16,411 nucleotides of DNA from CAVSWN01 sp046728115 (GTDB taxonomy: Bacteria > Acidobacteriota > Vicinamibacteria > Vicinamibacterales > CAVVIG01). The stretch lies in the NCBI GenBank assembly GCA_046728115.1, contig JBKPDW010000060.1, positions 1 through 16,411 on the forward strand. Reading direction: 5' to 3'. Both the position numbers and the translations under genes were made by a program. Below the pieces are notes generated by a model. It saw only the letters and a program-made list of their open reading frames with translations. It was not told the DNA's origin and made no database searches. The first letter of the stretch is position 1; every line of letters starts with the position of its first letter. Below are positions 1 to 7,090 of this stretch, one piece after another.

Positions 1-670
1 GGAGCTGTGTAACCATTCGATCCAGGCGATACGGGCGCTCGCCGACATCTTCAAGGAAGAGCACATAGCCTTCCGGAGGATCGAAGGCGAACGGTGTGCC
101 GAGCGACGCCACGAGCTGCGTCAGCGTGCCGCCCAGCAGCATGCCCGACGCCTCGCCTGGACGGATCTGCTCGACGGAATCGGCTGCCAGTTCGCCCAGG
201 GGTTCACGGCGGCACAGCGCGTTGAGGAACGAATCGACGTCGTAGCCGGCAGCCCCGCGGCTCAAGCGGCCTGCCACGGTCGGTCCGTGAAAGGCCACCA
301 CCTGGCATCTGGTCGTGAGGAACGTCAGCAGTGCGGTCAGGTCGCTGTAGCCTACGAACGGCTTGCGCAGCCGGCGCATCTCCTCCACGTCGAGCAGCGG
401 CAACAACTGCGCGCTGCCGTATCCGCCGCGAACGCTGACAACGCCGGCTATCGAATCGTCGCGCCACGCACGACGGATGGCCTCCGCGCGAACCTTGGCT
501 GGCCCCGCCATGTACCGATCCTGCTCGAACACCGAATCGTCGTACACGGGGACGAATCCGAGCCGCCGGATTTCCCCGACACCGGCGTCGAATTCTTCCC
601 GCTTGAAACCGCTGGCTGGCGCGACGAGAGCCAGGCGATCGCCCGGCGCGAGGGTGCGAGGCTTGAGCAT
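1..670 (-). CDS. LD-carboxypeptidase, peptidase family S66 (3' end beyond window)
   Basis: Predicted serine peptidase that removes the terminal D-Ala from murein tetrapeptides during peptidoglycan recycling (LdcA type). Family S66 also contains MccF, which cleaves microcin C-like compounds. The first 223 codons are present; the family is usually about 300 residues, so roughly the last quarter is outside. Visible motifs are an RGGYG turn near residue 81, the nucleophile motif VGYSDLTAL with Ser109, FHGP at 127-130, GGTLTQLVASLGT at 180-192, and LFLEDVGERPYRLDRM at 204-219 with the catalytic Glu (Glu207 or Glu211). The catalytic His lies in the missing part. The ATG at 670-668 shares one base with the nagZ stop (TGATG), so translation is probably coupled to nagZ. 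NagZ and LdcA act on the same muropeptides, which favours LdcA over an MccF immunity role. The gene shows no oddity apart from truncation by the window edge. Confidence 0.9.
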   Translation of the reverse strand, partial: MLKPRTLAPGDRLALVAPASGFKREEFDAGVGEIRRLGFVPVYDDSVFEQDRYMAGPAKVRAEAIRRAWRDDSIAGVVSVRGGYGSAQLLPLLDVEEMRRLRKPFVGYSDLTALLTFLTTRCQVVAFHGPTVAGRLSRGAAGYDVDSFLNALCRREPLGELAADSVEQIRPGEASGMLLGGTLTQLVASLGTPFAFDPPEGYVLFLEDVGERPYRLDRMVTQL

Positions 671-1764
671 CACAGGAAGCGCGTCATCTCGTCGGCGACG
701 GCTCGATGGATTTCATGCCCGAGGATTGCGCGCAGCGACCGGCCGGTCAACGGCCGCGCGGCGACGCCTGTCGTGAGAAAGCGCTCTTTTGCGCGCTGAT
801 GCCGCGCCAGAGCGTCCTCCACGCGTGACAGCTTCAAACGCTCCTCTTCCACAGCATGCACGAGCGCTTCGAGCGACGCTGACTGCCGATCGTGATCCCC
901 GCTGCAGATGAGAATGCCATCGCATCCTGCGTCGACGGCATGCACTGCCGCGGCCGGTACGGCGTATTGATTGGCGATCGCCTTCATCTCGAGATCGTCG
1001 CTCAGGATGACGCCATCGAAGCGCAGTTCCTCGCGAAGGGTGCCGGTTACGATCGGTCTGGACAGCGTGGCCGGCCGCTCTTCGTCCATCGACGGCACGA
1101 ACACATGCGCCGTCATGATGGTGGCAACGCCCGCCTCGATCGCGGCCTTGAACGGCAGGAACTCGACAGCCCTGAGGCGATCGGGCGGATGTTCGACCAG
1201 CGGCAATTCGTGGTGCGAATCGGTGCTGGTGTCGCCATGCCCCGGAAAGTGTTTGCCGCACGCGGCGATGCCAGCATCCTGCAACGTCCGCACGATGGCC
1301 GCTCCCAGGCGGGACACTGCCTCGGCGTTGTCCGCAAGCGCGCGATCGCCGATCACCGGGTTTTTCGGATTCGTGTGGATGTCGAGGACGGGCGCGTAAT
1401 CGAGGCTGATGCCGACGGCCTTGAGCTCCGCGGCCAGCGCGCGCGCGAATCGTTCGGCCAATGCGAGATCGTCGCTGCGTCCGAGCGTGGCCATCGGTGG
1501 CCATTCCGTGAACGGCGCTTTCAGCCTCGCGACCCGACCGCCTTCCTGATCGACCGACACCCAGAGCGGCACGTCCGGATCCAGCCGCGACGCTTCGAAC
1601 GACAACTCCGCTACCTGCTCGGGATCGGCGATGTTGCGGGCAAACAGAATGACGCCGCCCAACCCGAACTCTCTTGCCAGGGATCGAAGCTCGATCGGGA
1701 TCTGCTCGCCGTTGAATCCGGCAATCAGCAAGCGGCCAATGTGTCGACGCAGTCCCAGAGGCAC
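670..1764 (-). CDS. nagZ: beta-N-acetylhexosaminidase NagZ (glycoside hydrolase family 3)
   Basis: Cytoplasmic enzyme that removes GlcNAc from GlcNAc-1,6-anhydroMurNAc muropeptides in cell-wall recycling. The 364-residue product has no signal peptide, and family members of this type are about 340 residues. Family landmarks are LLIAGFNG (12-19), GVILFARNI (37-45), VDQEGGRVARL (71-81), and the signature KHFPGHGDTSTDSHHELP (171-188), which contains the Asp182/His184 acid-base dyad. SDDLEM (255-260) follows, with Asp256 as the expected nucleophile. The frame stays open up to 1902, but that extension would run antisense through the start of the divergent kinase gene and has no NagZ similarity. I therefore chose the GTG at 1764, just before the first conserved helix (RRHIGRLLIAG). 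No Shine-Dalgarno sequence precedes it; instead TACAAT lies exactly 7 nt upstream, suggesting a leaderless mRNA. The stop overlaps the downstream carboxypeptidase start by one base. Confidence 0.93.
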   Translation of the reverse strand: MPLGLRRHIGRLLIAGFNGEQIPIELRSLAREFGLGGVILFARNIADPEQVAELSFEASRLDPDVPLWVSVDQEGGRVARLKAPFTEWPPMATLGRSDDLALAERFARALAAELKAVGISLDYAPVLDIHTNPKNPVIGDRALADNAEAVSRLGAAIVRTLQDAGIAACGKHFPGHGDTSTDSHHELPLVEHPPDRLRAVEFLPFKAAIEAGVATIMTAHVFVPSMDEERPATLSRPIVTGTLREELRFDGVILSDDLEMKAIANQYAVPAAAVHAVDAGCDGILICSGDHDRQSASLEALVHAVEEERLKLSRVEDALARHQRAKERFLTTGVAARPLTGRSLRAILGHEIHRAVADEMTRFL

Positions 1765-1771
1765 GCACCGA

Positions 1772-1777
1772 ATTGTA
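1772..1777 (-). promoter_or_regulatory. putative -10 element (TACAAT) for leaderless nagZ
   Basis: On the minus strand TACAAT is followed by 7 nt and then the GTG start of nagZ. A -10 hexamer at this distance places transcription initiation at or one base before the GTG. No convincing -35 hexamer is visible. Its credibility comes mainly from the mirror-image copy in front of the divergent gene at 1831-1836: the eight bases AATTGTAC (1771-1778) and GTACAATT (1830-1837) are exact inverted copies. Confidence 0.55.
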
Positions 1778-1830
1778 CTCGTGACGGCCGACCGGTGATT
1801 GGCGGACTGGCCACTGCCGACAGGTGACTG

Positions 1831-1836
1831 TACAAT
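1831..1836 (+). promoter_or_regulatory. putative -10 element (TACAAT) for leaderless GHMP kinase gene
   Basis: TACAAT is followed by 7 nt (ttgccca) and the GTG at 1844, the same geometry as for nagZ on the opposite strand. A 4-of-6 match to the -35 consensus (TGGCCA, 1808-1813) lies 17 bp upstream. No Shine-Dalgarno sequence sits at a usable distance from the GTG; AGGTGA at 1822-1827 is 16 nt away. Confidence 0.55.
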
Positions 1837-1843
1837 TTGCCCA

Positions 1844-2833
1844 GTGCGTGTTGAATCTTCCGCACCGACTCGTATCGATCTGGCGGGCGGAACGATCGAC
1901 ATCTGGCCGCTTTATCTGTTCCACGAGAACGCCCTGACCGTAAACGCGGCGATCAGCTTGCGCGCGCACGCACGGCTCGAATCACGAGCTGATGGACGCG
2001 TCGGGCTTCTATCCATCGACACCGATCGCAGCATTACCGCGTCCCACTGGTCCGAACTCGACGGCGCGGGCGACCTGTCGCTGCTGGCTCGACTTGCGCG
2101 GCAGTACCGCCTCGAGAACGCCACGTTGACGACGCGCGGCCAGTCACCGGCGGGTGCGGGAATCGCCGGGTCCTCCGCACTCACGATCGCGGCTGTCGGC
2201 GCGTTGGCACACTGGACGGGTGGCCGGGCGGATGCGGAGCATCTGCTGCATGTCGCGATGAACGTCGAGTGCCAGACACTTGGCGTACCGGCCGGGGTGC
2301 AGGACTACCGCCCGGCCCTCTACGGGGGCGTGGCCGCGATCAACCTCCGGCCCGACGCCATCGAGCGCGTCGGCCTGGACGTCGACCCGGGCGAGCTCGA
2401 ACAGCGAATCGTGCTGGCGTACACCGGCGCGCCACGCAACTCCGGCACGAACAACTGGGAAATCATGAAGCGCCATATCGACGGCGACGCCCACATCTAC
2501 GACTGTTTCGAGCGCATTCGCGATACGGCCAACGCGCTCAAGACAGCGCTTGAACGGGCCGATTGGGACGCCGTTGGCCGGCACATTGCCGTGGAATGGG
2601 ACAACCGCCGGCGGCTCGCGCCAGGCGTCACGACGCCGGCCATCGATGCCTTGGTCGCCCGCGCATCAGCAGCCGGCGCAACGGCCGCCAAGGTCTGCGG
2701 CGCAGGCGGCGGCGGCTGTCTCTTCTGTTTTGGGCCGCCCACCTGCCGGACGGCGATTGCTGCTGCTCTGACCGCCGGCGGCGCGCGCGTGCTCGACTTC
2801 CGCATAGAGACCGAAGGACTCCGGTGTGGATAA
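1844..2833 (+). CDS. GHMP-family small-molecule kinase, substrate unknown
   Basis: Soluble ATP-dependent kinase of the galactokinase/homoserine/mevalonate/phosphomevalonate superfamily, closest in style to the heptose-7-phosphate kinase (HddA)-like predicted sugar kinases. It has 329 residues. Motif 1 is SAPTRIDLAGGTIDIWP (6-22). The phosphate-binding motif 2 is SPAGAGIAGSSALT (101-114). The catalytic-Asp region is GVPAGVQDYRPALYGG (147-162, Asp154), and the glycine-rich motif 3 is KVCGAGGGGCLF (283-294). The GTG at 1844 was chosen because it directly precedes the conserved strand RVESSAPTRIDLAGG; a TTG at 1799 would add 15 unrelated residues. The gene diverges from nagZ and an L,D-carboxypeptidase, so a role in phosphorylating a recovered amino sugar is conceivable, but that is a guess. 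It overlaps polX by 8 bp. Family membership is firm; the substrate cannot be read from the sequence. Confidence 0.88.
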   Translation: MRVESSAPTRIDLAGGTIDIWPLYLFHENALTVNAAISLRAHARLESRADGRVGLLSIDTDRSITASHWSELDGAGDLSLLARLARQYRLENATLTTRGQSPAGAGIAGSSALTIAAVGALAHWTGGRADAEHLLHVAMNVECQTLGVPAGVQDYRPALYGGVAAINLRPDAIERVGLDVDPGELEQRIVLAYTGAPRNSGTNNWEIMKRHIDGDAHIYDCFERIRDTANALKTALERADWDAVGRHIAVEWDNRRRLAPGVTTPAIDALVARASAAGATAAKVCGAGGGGCLFCFGPPTCRTAIAAALTAGGARVLDFRIETEGLRCG

Positions 2834-4553
2834 CACGGCCATCGCACGCATCTTGCGAGAGATCGCCGACCTGCTCGAGATCAAGAACGAGAACCCGTAT
2901 AAGATCCGCGCATACCAGAACGGCGCCGACATCGCGGCCAACCACCCGCACGAGCTGGCGCTCCTCGACGAAAGCGGCCTCCGTGAAATTCCCGGCATCG
3001 GCAAGGATCTGGCGGCGCGCATTCGCGAGATCGCTGAAACCGGCGACGCGGCGTTTCACCGCGAGCTCGTCGCCGAGTTCCCGCCGACGATTTTGGATCT
3101 GCTGAACCTGCAGGGTGTGGGTCCGAAGACCGTCGCTACGTTGTATCGCGAGCTCAACGTGCGCACGCTCGAGGACCTCGAGCGGGCGGCCCTCGACGGA
3201 CGTGTTCGTGCTCTGCGTGGGATGGGACCAAAGAAGGAATCGCTCATCCTGAAGGCGCTCGACGAGCGCAAACGCTTCGCCGGCCGACATCTGCTTCCGG
3301 AGGCCCACGACGTGGCGGCGTCCCTCGTGTCGCTTCTGCGCGAGCGCGCGCCAACGGCCCGGATCGACGCGGTCGGCAGCCTGAGACGAGGTTGCGAGAC
3401 CTGCGGCGATCTCGATCTGCTGGCCTGCGGAGCGCCGGCGTCGCTGATGGACGATTTCGTCAGCCACACGCTGGTCGAACGTGTGCTGGCACGCGGCGAT
3501 TCGAAATCGAGCGTCCTGATTGGCGGAGGTTTCCAGGCCGATCTCAGGCTCGTCGCCGCCGAGAGCCGCGGGGCCGCGCTCCAATACTTCACCGGCTCGA
3601 AATCGCACAACATCCAACTGCGCGACCGCGCAATTGGCCTGGGCTACAAGCTGAACGAGTACGGCATCTTTCGCGTCGCCGATGACAGCCGCGTCGCCGG
3701 CGAGCGGGAGGAGGACATCTACGAAGCGCTGGGCCTCGACTGGATCCCGCCCGAACTCCGGGAGCTCCGCGGCGAGATCGAAGCGGCGGAGACGCATCGC
3801 CTGCCGCGTTTGATCGATCGCGCCGACGTGCGAGGCGACGTTCACATGCACAGCACCGAGACCGACGGGAGAGACGACGTGCGGACGATGGCGGAAGCGG
3901 CGCGCGACGCCGGCCTCGCGTACATCGCGATTACGGACCACTCTCAATCGCTCGCAATGGCCAACGGACTCGACGAGCGCCGCGCCCTCGCGCATGCGGC
4001 CCGCATCCGGGCAATCGATGGCGATATCAAGGGCGTCAGGGTGATGGCCGGGATTGAATGCGACATTAGGGCCGATGGGTCGCTCGATCTCGCCGACGAT
4101 TGCCTCGCGCAACTCGACGTCGTCGTCGCCTCAGTCCATTCAGGCTTCGCGCAGGACCGCCAGCAGATGACCGATCGCGTGCTGCGTGCCATCGAGAACC
4201 CGCACGTCGACATCCTCGGCCATCCCACGGGTCGTCTCATCCTGAAGCGGCAGCCCTATCCAATCGATCTGGACGCCGTCATCGGCGCAGCCGCGCGGCA
4301 CGGCGTCGCCCTCGAGATCAATTCACAGGTCGATCGGCTGGATCTGAGCGACGTCAACGCCAAGTTGGCGCACGAACGCGGCGTCCGTATCGTCGTGTCG
4401 AGCGACGCGCATTCCCGAGCGGCGCTCGCTCAGCTCCGTTGGGGCATCCTCGTGGCGCGGCGCGCATGGCTGGAGCCGGCCGACGTGCTGAACACATTGC
4501 CATACGAAGAGTTTCGGACAGCGTTGCGCCGCTATCGGAGGACCCGTTCGTGA
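2826..4553 (+). CDS. polX: DNA polymerase/3'-5' exonuclease PolX
   Basis: Family X gap-filling DNA polymerase with a C-terminal PHP exonuclease domain, acting in base-excision and break repair. The 575 residues match the usual bacterial length of about 570. An N-terminal lyase-like helix-hairpin-helix region contains IPGIGKDLA (55-63), LQGVGPKT (95-102) and RGMGPKK (131-137). The nucleotidyltransferase core follows: GSLRRG (184-189), GDLDLL (194-199, Asp195/Asp197) and the third carboxylate in FQADLRLV (Asp239). The PHP domain begins near 337 with GDVHMHSTETDG (His340, His342, Asp347), then ITDHS (369-373), GIECD (409-413), SVHSGF (436-441), GHPTGR (465-470) and SSDAHS (525-530), so all metal-ligand positions look intact. 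The GTG start overlaps the kinase gene by 8 bp (kinase stop TAA at 2831-2833), and the stop overlaps the next gene through GTGA. Both activities therefore appear functional. Confidence 0.96.
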   Translation: MDNTAIARILREIADLLEIKNENPYKIRAYQNGADIAANHPHELALLDESGLREIPGIGKDLAARIREIAETGDAAFHRELVAEFPPTILDLLNLQGVGPKTVATLYRELNVRTLEDLERAALDGRVRALRGMGPKKESLILKALDERKRFAGRHLLPEAHDVAASLVSLLRERAPTARIDAVGSLRRGCETCGDLDLLACGAPASLMDDFVSHTLVERVLARGDSKSSVLIGGGFQADLRLVAAESRGAALQYFTGSKSHNIQLRDRAIGLGYKLNEYGIFRVADDSRVAGEREEDIYEALGLDWIPPELRELRGEIEAAETHRLPRLIDRADVRGDVHMHSTETDGRDDVRTMAEAARDAGLAYIAITDHSQSLAMANGLDERRALAHAARIRAIDGDIKGVRVMAGIECDIRADGSLDLADDCLAQLDVVVASVHSGFAQDRQQMTDRVLRAIENPHVDILGHPTGRLILKRQPYPIDLDAVIGAAARHGVALEINSQVDRLDLSDVNAKLAHERGVRIVVSSDAHSRAALAQLRWGILVARRAWLEPADVLNTLPYEEFRTALRRYRRTRS

Positions 4554-4780
4554 AGCTGCCGATGCTCGGCGCGGACGCCAAGCTGGCGGAGATTCGCCGG
4601 CTGTACTTCGGCGCCACGCGGCAGACGATCCAGTCGGATCTCGCGAAGGCGCTGGACCTTCTGAAATCGATGGTCAGCGAGGAAGAGCGCGAGCGCGCCA
4701 CCGTGTACATGCACGGCCTCGCCGAGATGCGGAAGGATTGGGCAGGCGCGAAAGCGCCCAGGCGGCGCCACCGGCGTTAG
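4550..4780 (+). CDS. conserved-looking small protein of unknown function (76 aa)
   Basis: Not a family I recognise. The GTG at 4550 overlaps the polX stop through GTGA (4550-4553), the same coupling geometry used elsewhere in this window. That geometry and the third-position GC bias support it as a real gene rather than a polX shadow. The predicted protein is soluble and mostly helical: LAEIRRLYFGATRQTIQSDL (12-31), an amphipathic stretch LAKALDLLKSMVSEEERERA (31-50), then a very basic tail (KAPRRRHRR) that could bind nucleic acid. No membrane segment or metal motif is visible. Its stop TAG interlocks with the stop of the convergent gene (4 bp shared). A helper of PolX is possible from position alone, but there is no direct evidence. 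Confidence 0.72.
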   Translation: MKLPMLGADAKLAEIRRLYFGATRQTIQSDLAKALDLLKSMVSEEERERATVYMHGLAEMRKDWAGAKAPRRRHRR

Positions 4781-5547
4781 CGTCCGGAGGTTGAAGAGAC
4801 GACACGCTTCCGCGCGGCGATCCGAAGCGGATCGGGCACGTTTCGATCGATCGACAGCATCCCCAGATCCCGGTCGTTCAACCGGCCCATCAGATTGAGC
4901 GACAGCGCCAGCGGCGTCTTGGGATTCCGCGTCAGGGCGGAGACGATGGCGTAATGCTTCAGCCAGGCGCGGTTGCTCCCGATGATGCGCAGAACATCTT
5001 CAGAAACGGTGGCCATCCGCGCGTAGCTCTCGATTTCCTGCTCCGTCGCCTTGGGGCTGCTGAGCACGGATGCCGCGATCATCTTGTTCGCGTCGCGGAC
5101 GAGGAGCGCGCGCATCTCGCGGCTCCCCTTCACGGCGGCTTTGAGCCGTTCGGCAAACCCCATCTTGGCGAGCCGTTGCGCCGCCGTCTCCCGGTCCTCT
5201 TCGTGGACCGCCCTGGCCTCGTCCTTCTCCAAATCGATGAGCGGCTCGTCCGATTCGATGGCTGGAGTCTCATGCGGAAAGATGCCGCGATCCGCGAAGA
5301 ACTCGCGCAGCCCGACGGGCACGTCCGACCTGGCCAGAAACTGCCGCAGCGCTTCGATGGGAATGCGATCGAGAGTGGCGGTGGCGGCCTCTCGGATTTC
5401 AGCGTCGCGGTCGTCAACCAGCAGCACCAGGATGGCGAGCTGCTCATAGGCGCGGGGCGTCAGTGCGCCCTGGGCCGCCAGGAGCCGCGCATCGCGCGGC
5501 ACCTCGCCTCGGTGAAAGCAGTCCAGCAGTGGGGTCGGGCCGATCAC
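4777..5547 (-). CDS. helical-repeat (HEAT-like) protein of unknown function
   Basis: A 256-residue soluble, mostly helical protein. Residues 30-85 resemble a HEAT-like repeat (AYEQLAILVLLVDDRDAEIREAA). An acidic linker at about 94-120 follows. The C-terminal half, 125-250, carries a signature I recognise from conserved uncharacterised proteins of Acidobacteriota and deltaproteobacterial groups: a turn with SNRAWLKHYAIVSALTRNP (191-209) and TPLALSLNLMGRLNDRDL (211-228), ending DRNVPDPLRIAARKR (234-248). No catalytic motif, signal peptide or membrane helix is visible. The start is a GTG at 5547 overlapping the stop of the RodZ-like gene (GTGA), so the two are probably coupled and may work together. 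It is the last gene of the long minus-strand series, and its TAA stop interlocks with the convergent gene. A role as a scaffold or regulatory adaptor is inference only. Confidence 0.85.
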   Translation of the reverse strand: MIGPTPLLDCFHRGEVPRDARLLAAQGALTPRAYEQLAILVLLVDDRDAEIREAATATLDRIPIEALRQFLARSDVPVGLREFFADRGIFPHETPAIESDEPLIDLEKDEARAVHEEDRETAAQRLAKMGFAERLKAAVKGSREMRALLVRDANKMIAASVLSSPKATEQEIESYARMATVSEDVLRIIGSNRAWLKHYAIVSALTRNPKTPLALSLNLMGRLNDRDLGMLSIDRNVPDPLRIAARKRVVSSTSGR

Positions 5548-6389
5548 CGGTTCGAGAGGTAGTCCTTGAAGTTCTTCGGGTTCAAGCGCACCGTCACCAC
5601 TTCACCCGACTTGCCGAGCGGCCGGGCGGCTGCGCCGTTGAGCTTGAGCGCAATTGCAGATGCGTCCCCCACGGTGAGTACCATCTCGCGCTGGATGTCG
5701 AGGGTGCGCTCCTCGCCAACCTGGAGCAACTGCTCGATCGTCTTGCGGCCATCAACGGTCGCCGACACCCAACAGGGCCTGCGCGCCGACAGCGCGACCT
5801 GCAGAATTTGGGGCGCGGCCGGACCGGACGTCGGAGCCGTCTCGGTCGGCGACGCTGATTTGACGGCCGCCGGATCCGACGCCGCCGTCGTCGCGTTCGC
5901 CGACGGAGCCGGCGGGGCGCCCGCGGGTTTGTCGTCCACAGCCTCGACGGGCGGCCGTGGCGCGCTCGAAGGCGACCAGAATCGCCGCGCGCCGGTCGCG
6001 AAATAGAGCACGACTCCGACGAGCGGCACGATCACGGCCACCAGACGAACCAGCGACTTGACCACGCGACTATCGCTTTCGAGGTTCTCGTCGCGGTCGG
6101 CCAGCACCGATGTCGCGTGCCCTGCTGTGACCGAATCCTCGGGAAAGGACGCCACGAACTCCTGGATCGTTGCCTCGGGATCGAGTCCGACTTCGATTGC
6201 GTACGAGCGCACGAACGCGCGGCTGAAGATTCCGCCAGGGAGACGCGAGAAGTCGTTGCGCTCGAGTGCTTCCAGCACGGCGACGGAGATCTTCGTCGCA
6301 TCGGCGATGGTGCGAAGCGACACCCCGCGGCGCTCGCGCGCCTCGCGAAGTTTGGTACCGAAATCGAGCGCCACACGGTCGACAGCCAT
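5544..6389 (-). CDS. RodZ-like transmembrane helix-turn-helix protein
   Basis: Inner-membrane protein with the architecture of RodZ, the adaptor linking MreB to the cell-elongation machinery. A cytoplasmic HTH domain spans about 8-68 (FGTKLREARERRGVSLRTIA, then LEALERNDFSRLPGGIFSRA). A short juxtamembrane stretch and one membrane helix follow at about 113-131 (LVRLVAVIVPLVGVVLYF). Next is a Pro/Ala/Ser/Thr-rich periplasmic linker (140-192) and a C-terminal beta-domain of the DUF4115 type (195-272; PCWVSATVDGRKT, then GEERTLDIQREM). From the ATG at 6389 the protein has 281 residues; a TTG at 6407 would add six residues outside the conserved domain. The gene starts 20 bp after the thiE-like gene and ends in a GTGA overlap with the helical-repeat gene. 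No mreB is nearby, so other RodZ-architecture regulators remain possible; the domain order is clear. Confidence 0.85.
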   Translation of the reverse strand: MAVDRVALDFGTKLREARERRGVSLRTIADATKISVAVLEALERNDFSRLPGGIFSRAFVRSYAIEVGLDPEATIQEFVASFPEDSVTAGHATSVLADRDENLESDSRVVKSLVRLVAVIVPLVGVVLYFATGARRFWSPSSAPRPPVEAVDDKPAGAPPAPSANATTAASDPAAVKSASPTETAPTSGPAAPQILQVALSARRPCWVSATVDGRKTIEQLLQVGEERTLDIQREMVLTVGDASAIALKLNGAAARPLGKSGEVVTVRLNPKNFKDYLSNR

Positions 6390-6409
6390 CAGACGTTGAC
6401 AATTCAATG

Positions 6410-7090
6410 TTAGGAAGCCACTCTGACGCTGTCAAACCGCGCGCGCAGTCGTCGAACCGCCTCGACACGTGAAACAGCGCGGCACGACGACGCGGCGGAG
6501 GACAACTCATCCACGAACAGTCCGATTGCGGCACAGCCCGCCGCGCCGGCCCGCGCGATCGCCTCTACATCCGCCTCGTTGCGGATCCCGCCGATGGCGA
6601 GGATCGGGATGCGAACGCGCTCGGCGATCGCCCGAAGGCCGCTCACACCCAGAAGTGTGGTCACGTCGGGTTTTGACGACGTCCGAAACACGGTGCCGGC
6701 GATGAGGTAATCGGCCTCAGCTGCGAGCACGGCATCATCCGTGGAGTGCACCGATCGGCCGACGAGGAATCCTCGCGGCGCGATCCGGCGCGCGGCGTGG
6801 ACCGGCATCGAATCGCTTCGGAGATGCACGCCGTCCGCGCCGCATGCCAGTGCGATGTCCAGTCGATCGTTCACCACCACGCGCGTAGCGGTTCCGGCTG
6901 TCACTTCTACGATCGCGCGCACGACCGCGGCCAGCTTGGAAGCTTCGAGGTCTCGCTCGCGCACCTGTATGAGGTCGACTCCCGCCTCGAGGGCAAACAG
7001 AACCTGTCTCACGAGGCAGTCGTGCGCCTGCTGGAGTGTCGCATCGCGGCCCGCAAGGCGGCGCCGATCGGTGACGAGACACAGCATCAC
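6410..7090 (-). CDS. thiE: thiamine phosphate synthase / TenI family TIM-barrel protein
   Basis: Expected either to join HMP-pyrophosphate with thiazole phosphate to give thiamine phosphate (ThiE), or to act as the related thiazole tautomerase TenI. The 226-residue barrel shows LVTDRR (5-10), IQVRERDL (41-48), VVNDRLDIALACGADGVHL (72-90), VGRSVHS (110-116), AGTVFRTSSKPD (131-142, Lys140 at the phosphate site), LAIGGI (164-169) and AAIGLF (187-192). Two positions depart from textbook ThiE: Arg replaces Lys in the usual LREK motif, and HLRSDS replaces HLGQ-D, which resembles TenI-like members. The symbol is therefore tentative. Two starts are possible: a GTG at 7090 overlapping the upstream stop as GTGA, or the adjacent ATG at 7087. 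I used the GTG because it matches the overlaps in this operon. No other thiamine gene is in the window. Confidence 0.8.
   Translation of the reverse strand: MMLCLVTDRRRLAGRDATLQQAHDCLVRQVLFALEAGVDLIQVRERDLEASKLAAVVRAIVEVTAGTATRVVVNDRLDIALACGADGVHLRSDSMPVHAARRIAPRGFLVGRSVHSTDDAVLAAEADYLIAGTVFRTSSKPDVTTLLGVSGLRAIAERVRIPILAIGGIRNEADVEAIARAGAAGCAAIGLFVDELSSAASSCRAVSRVEAVRRLRARFDSVRVAS

Noticed and set aside
1765..1902. Longer nagZ start at 1902
   Set aside because: It would encode 46 extra residues with no NagZ similarity and overlap the conserved N-terminus of the divergent kinase; the mirrored TACAAT signals favour 1764.
713..1969. 418-codon minus-strand frame overlapping nagZ in another frame
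   Set aside because: Arg/Gly-rich out-of-frame shadow; NagZ motifs are in the other frame.
2628..4112. Long open frame (494 codons) on the minus strand opposite polX
   Set aside because: It lies fully antisense to a complete PolX with all motifs. Such frames are expected in GC-rich DNA, and the translation is low-complexity with no recognisable domain.
6396..6418. Plus-strand TTGACA at 6396-6401 as a promoter
   Set aside because: No -10-like hexamer lies 16-18 bp downstream and there is no plus-strand gene there; it is within the thiE/RodZ-like junction.
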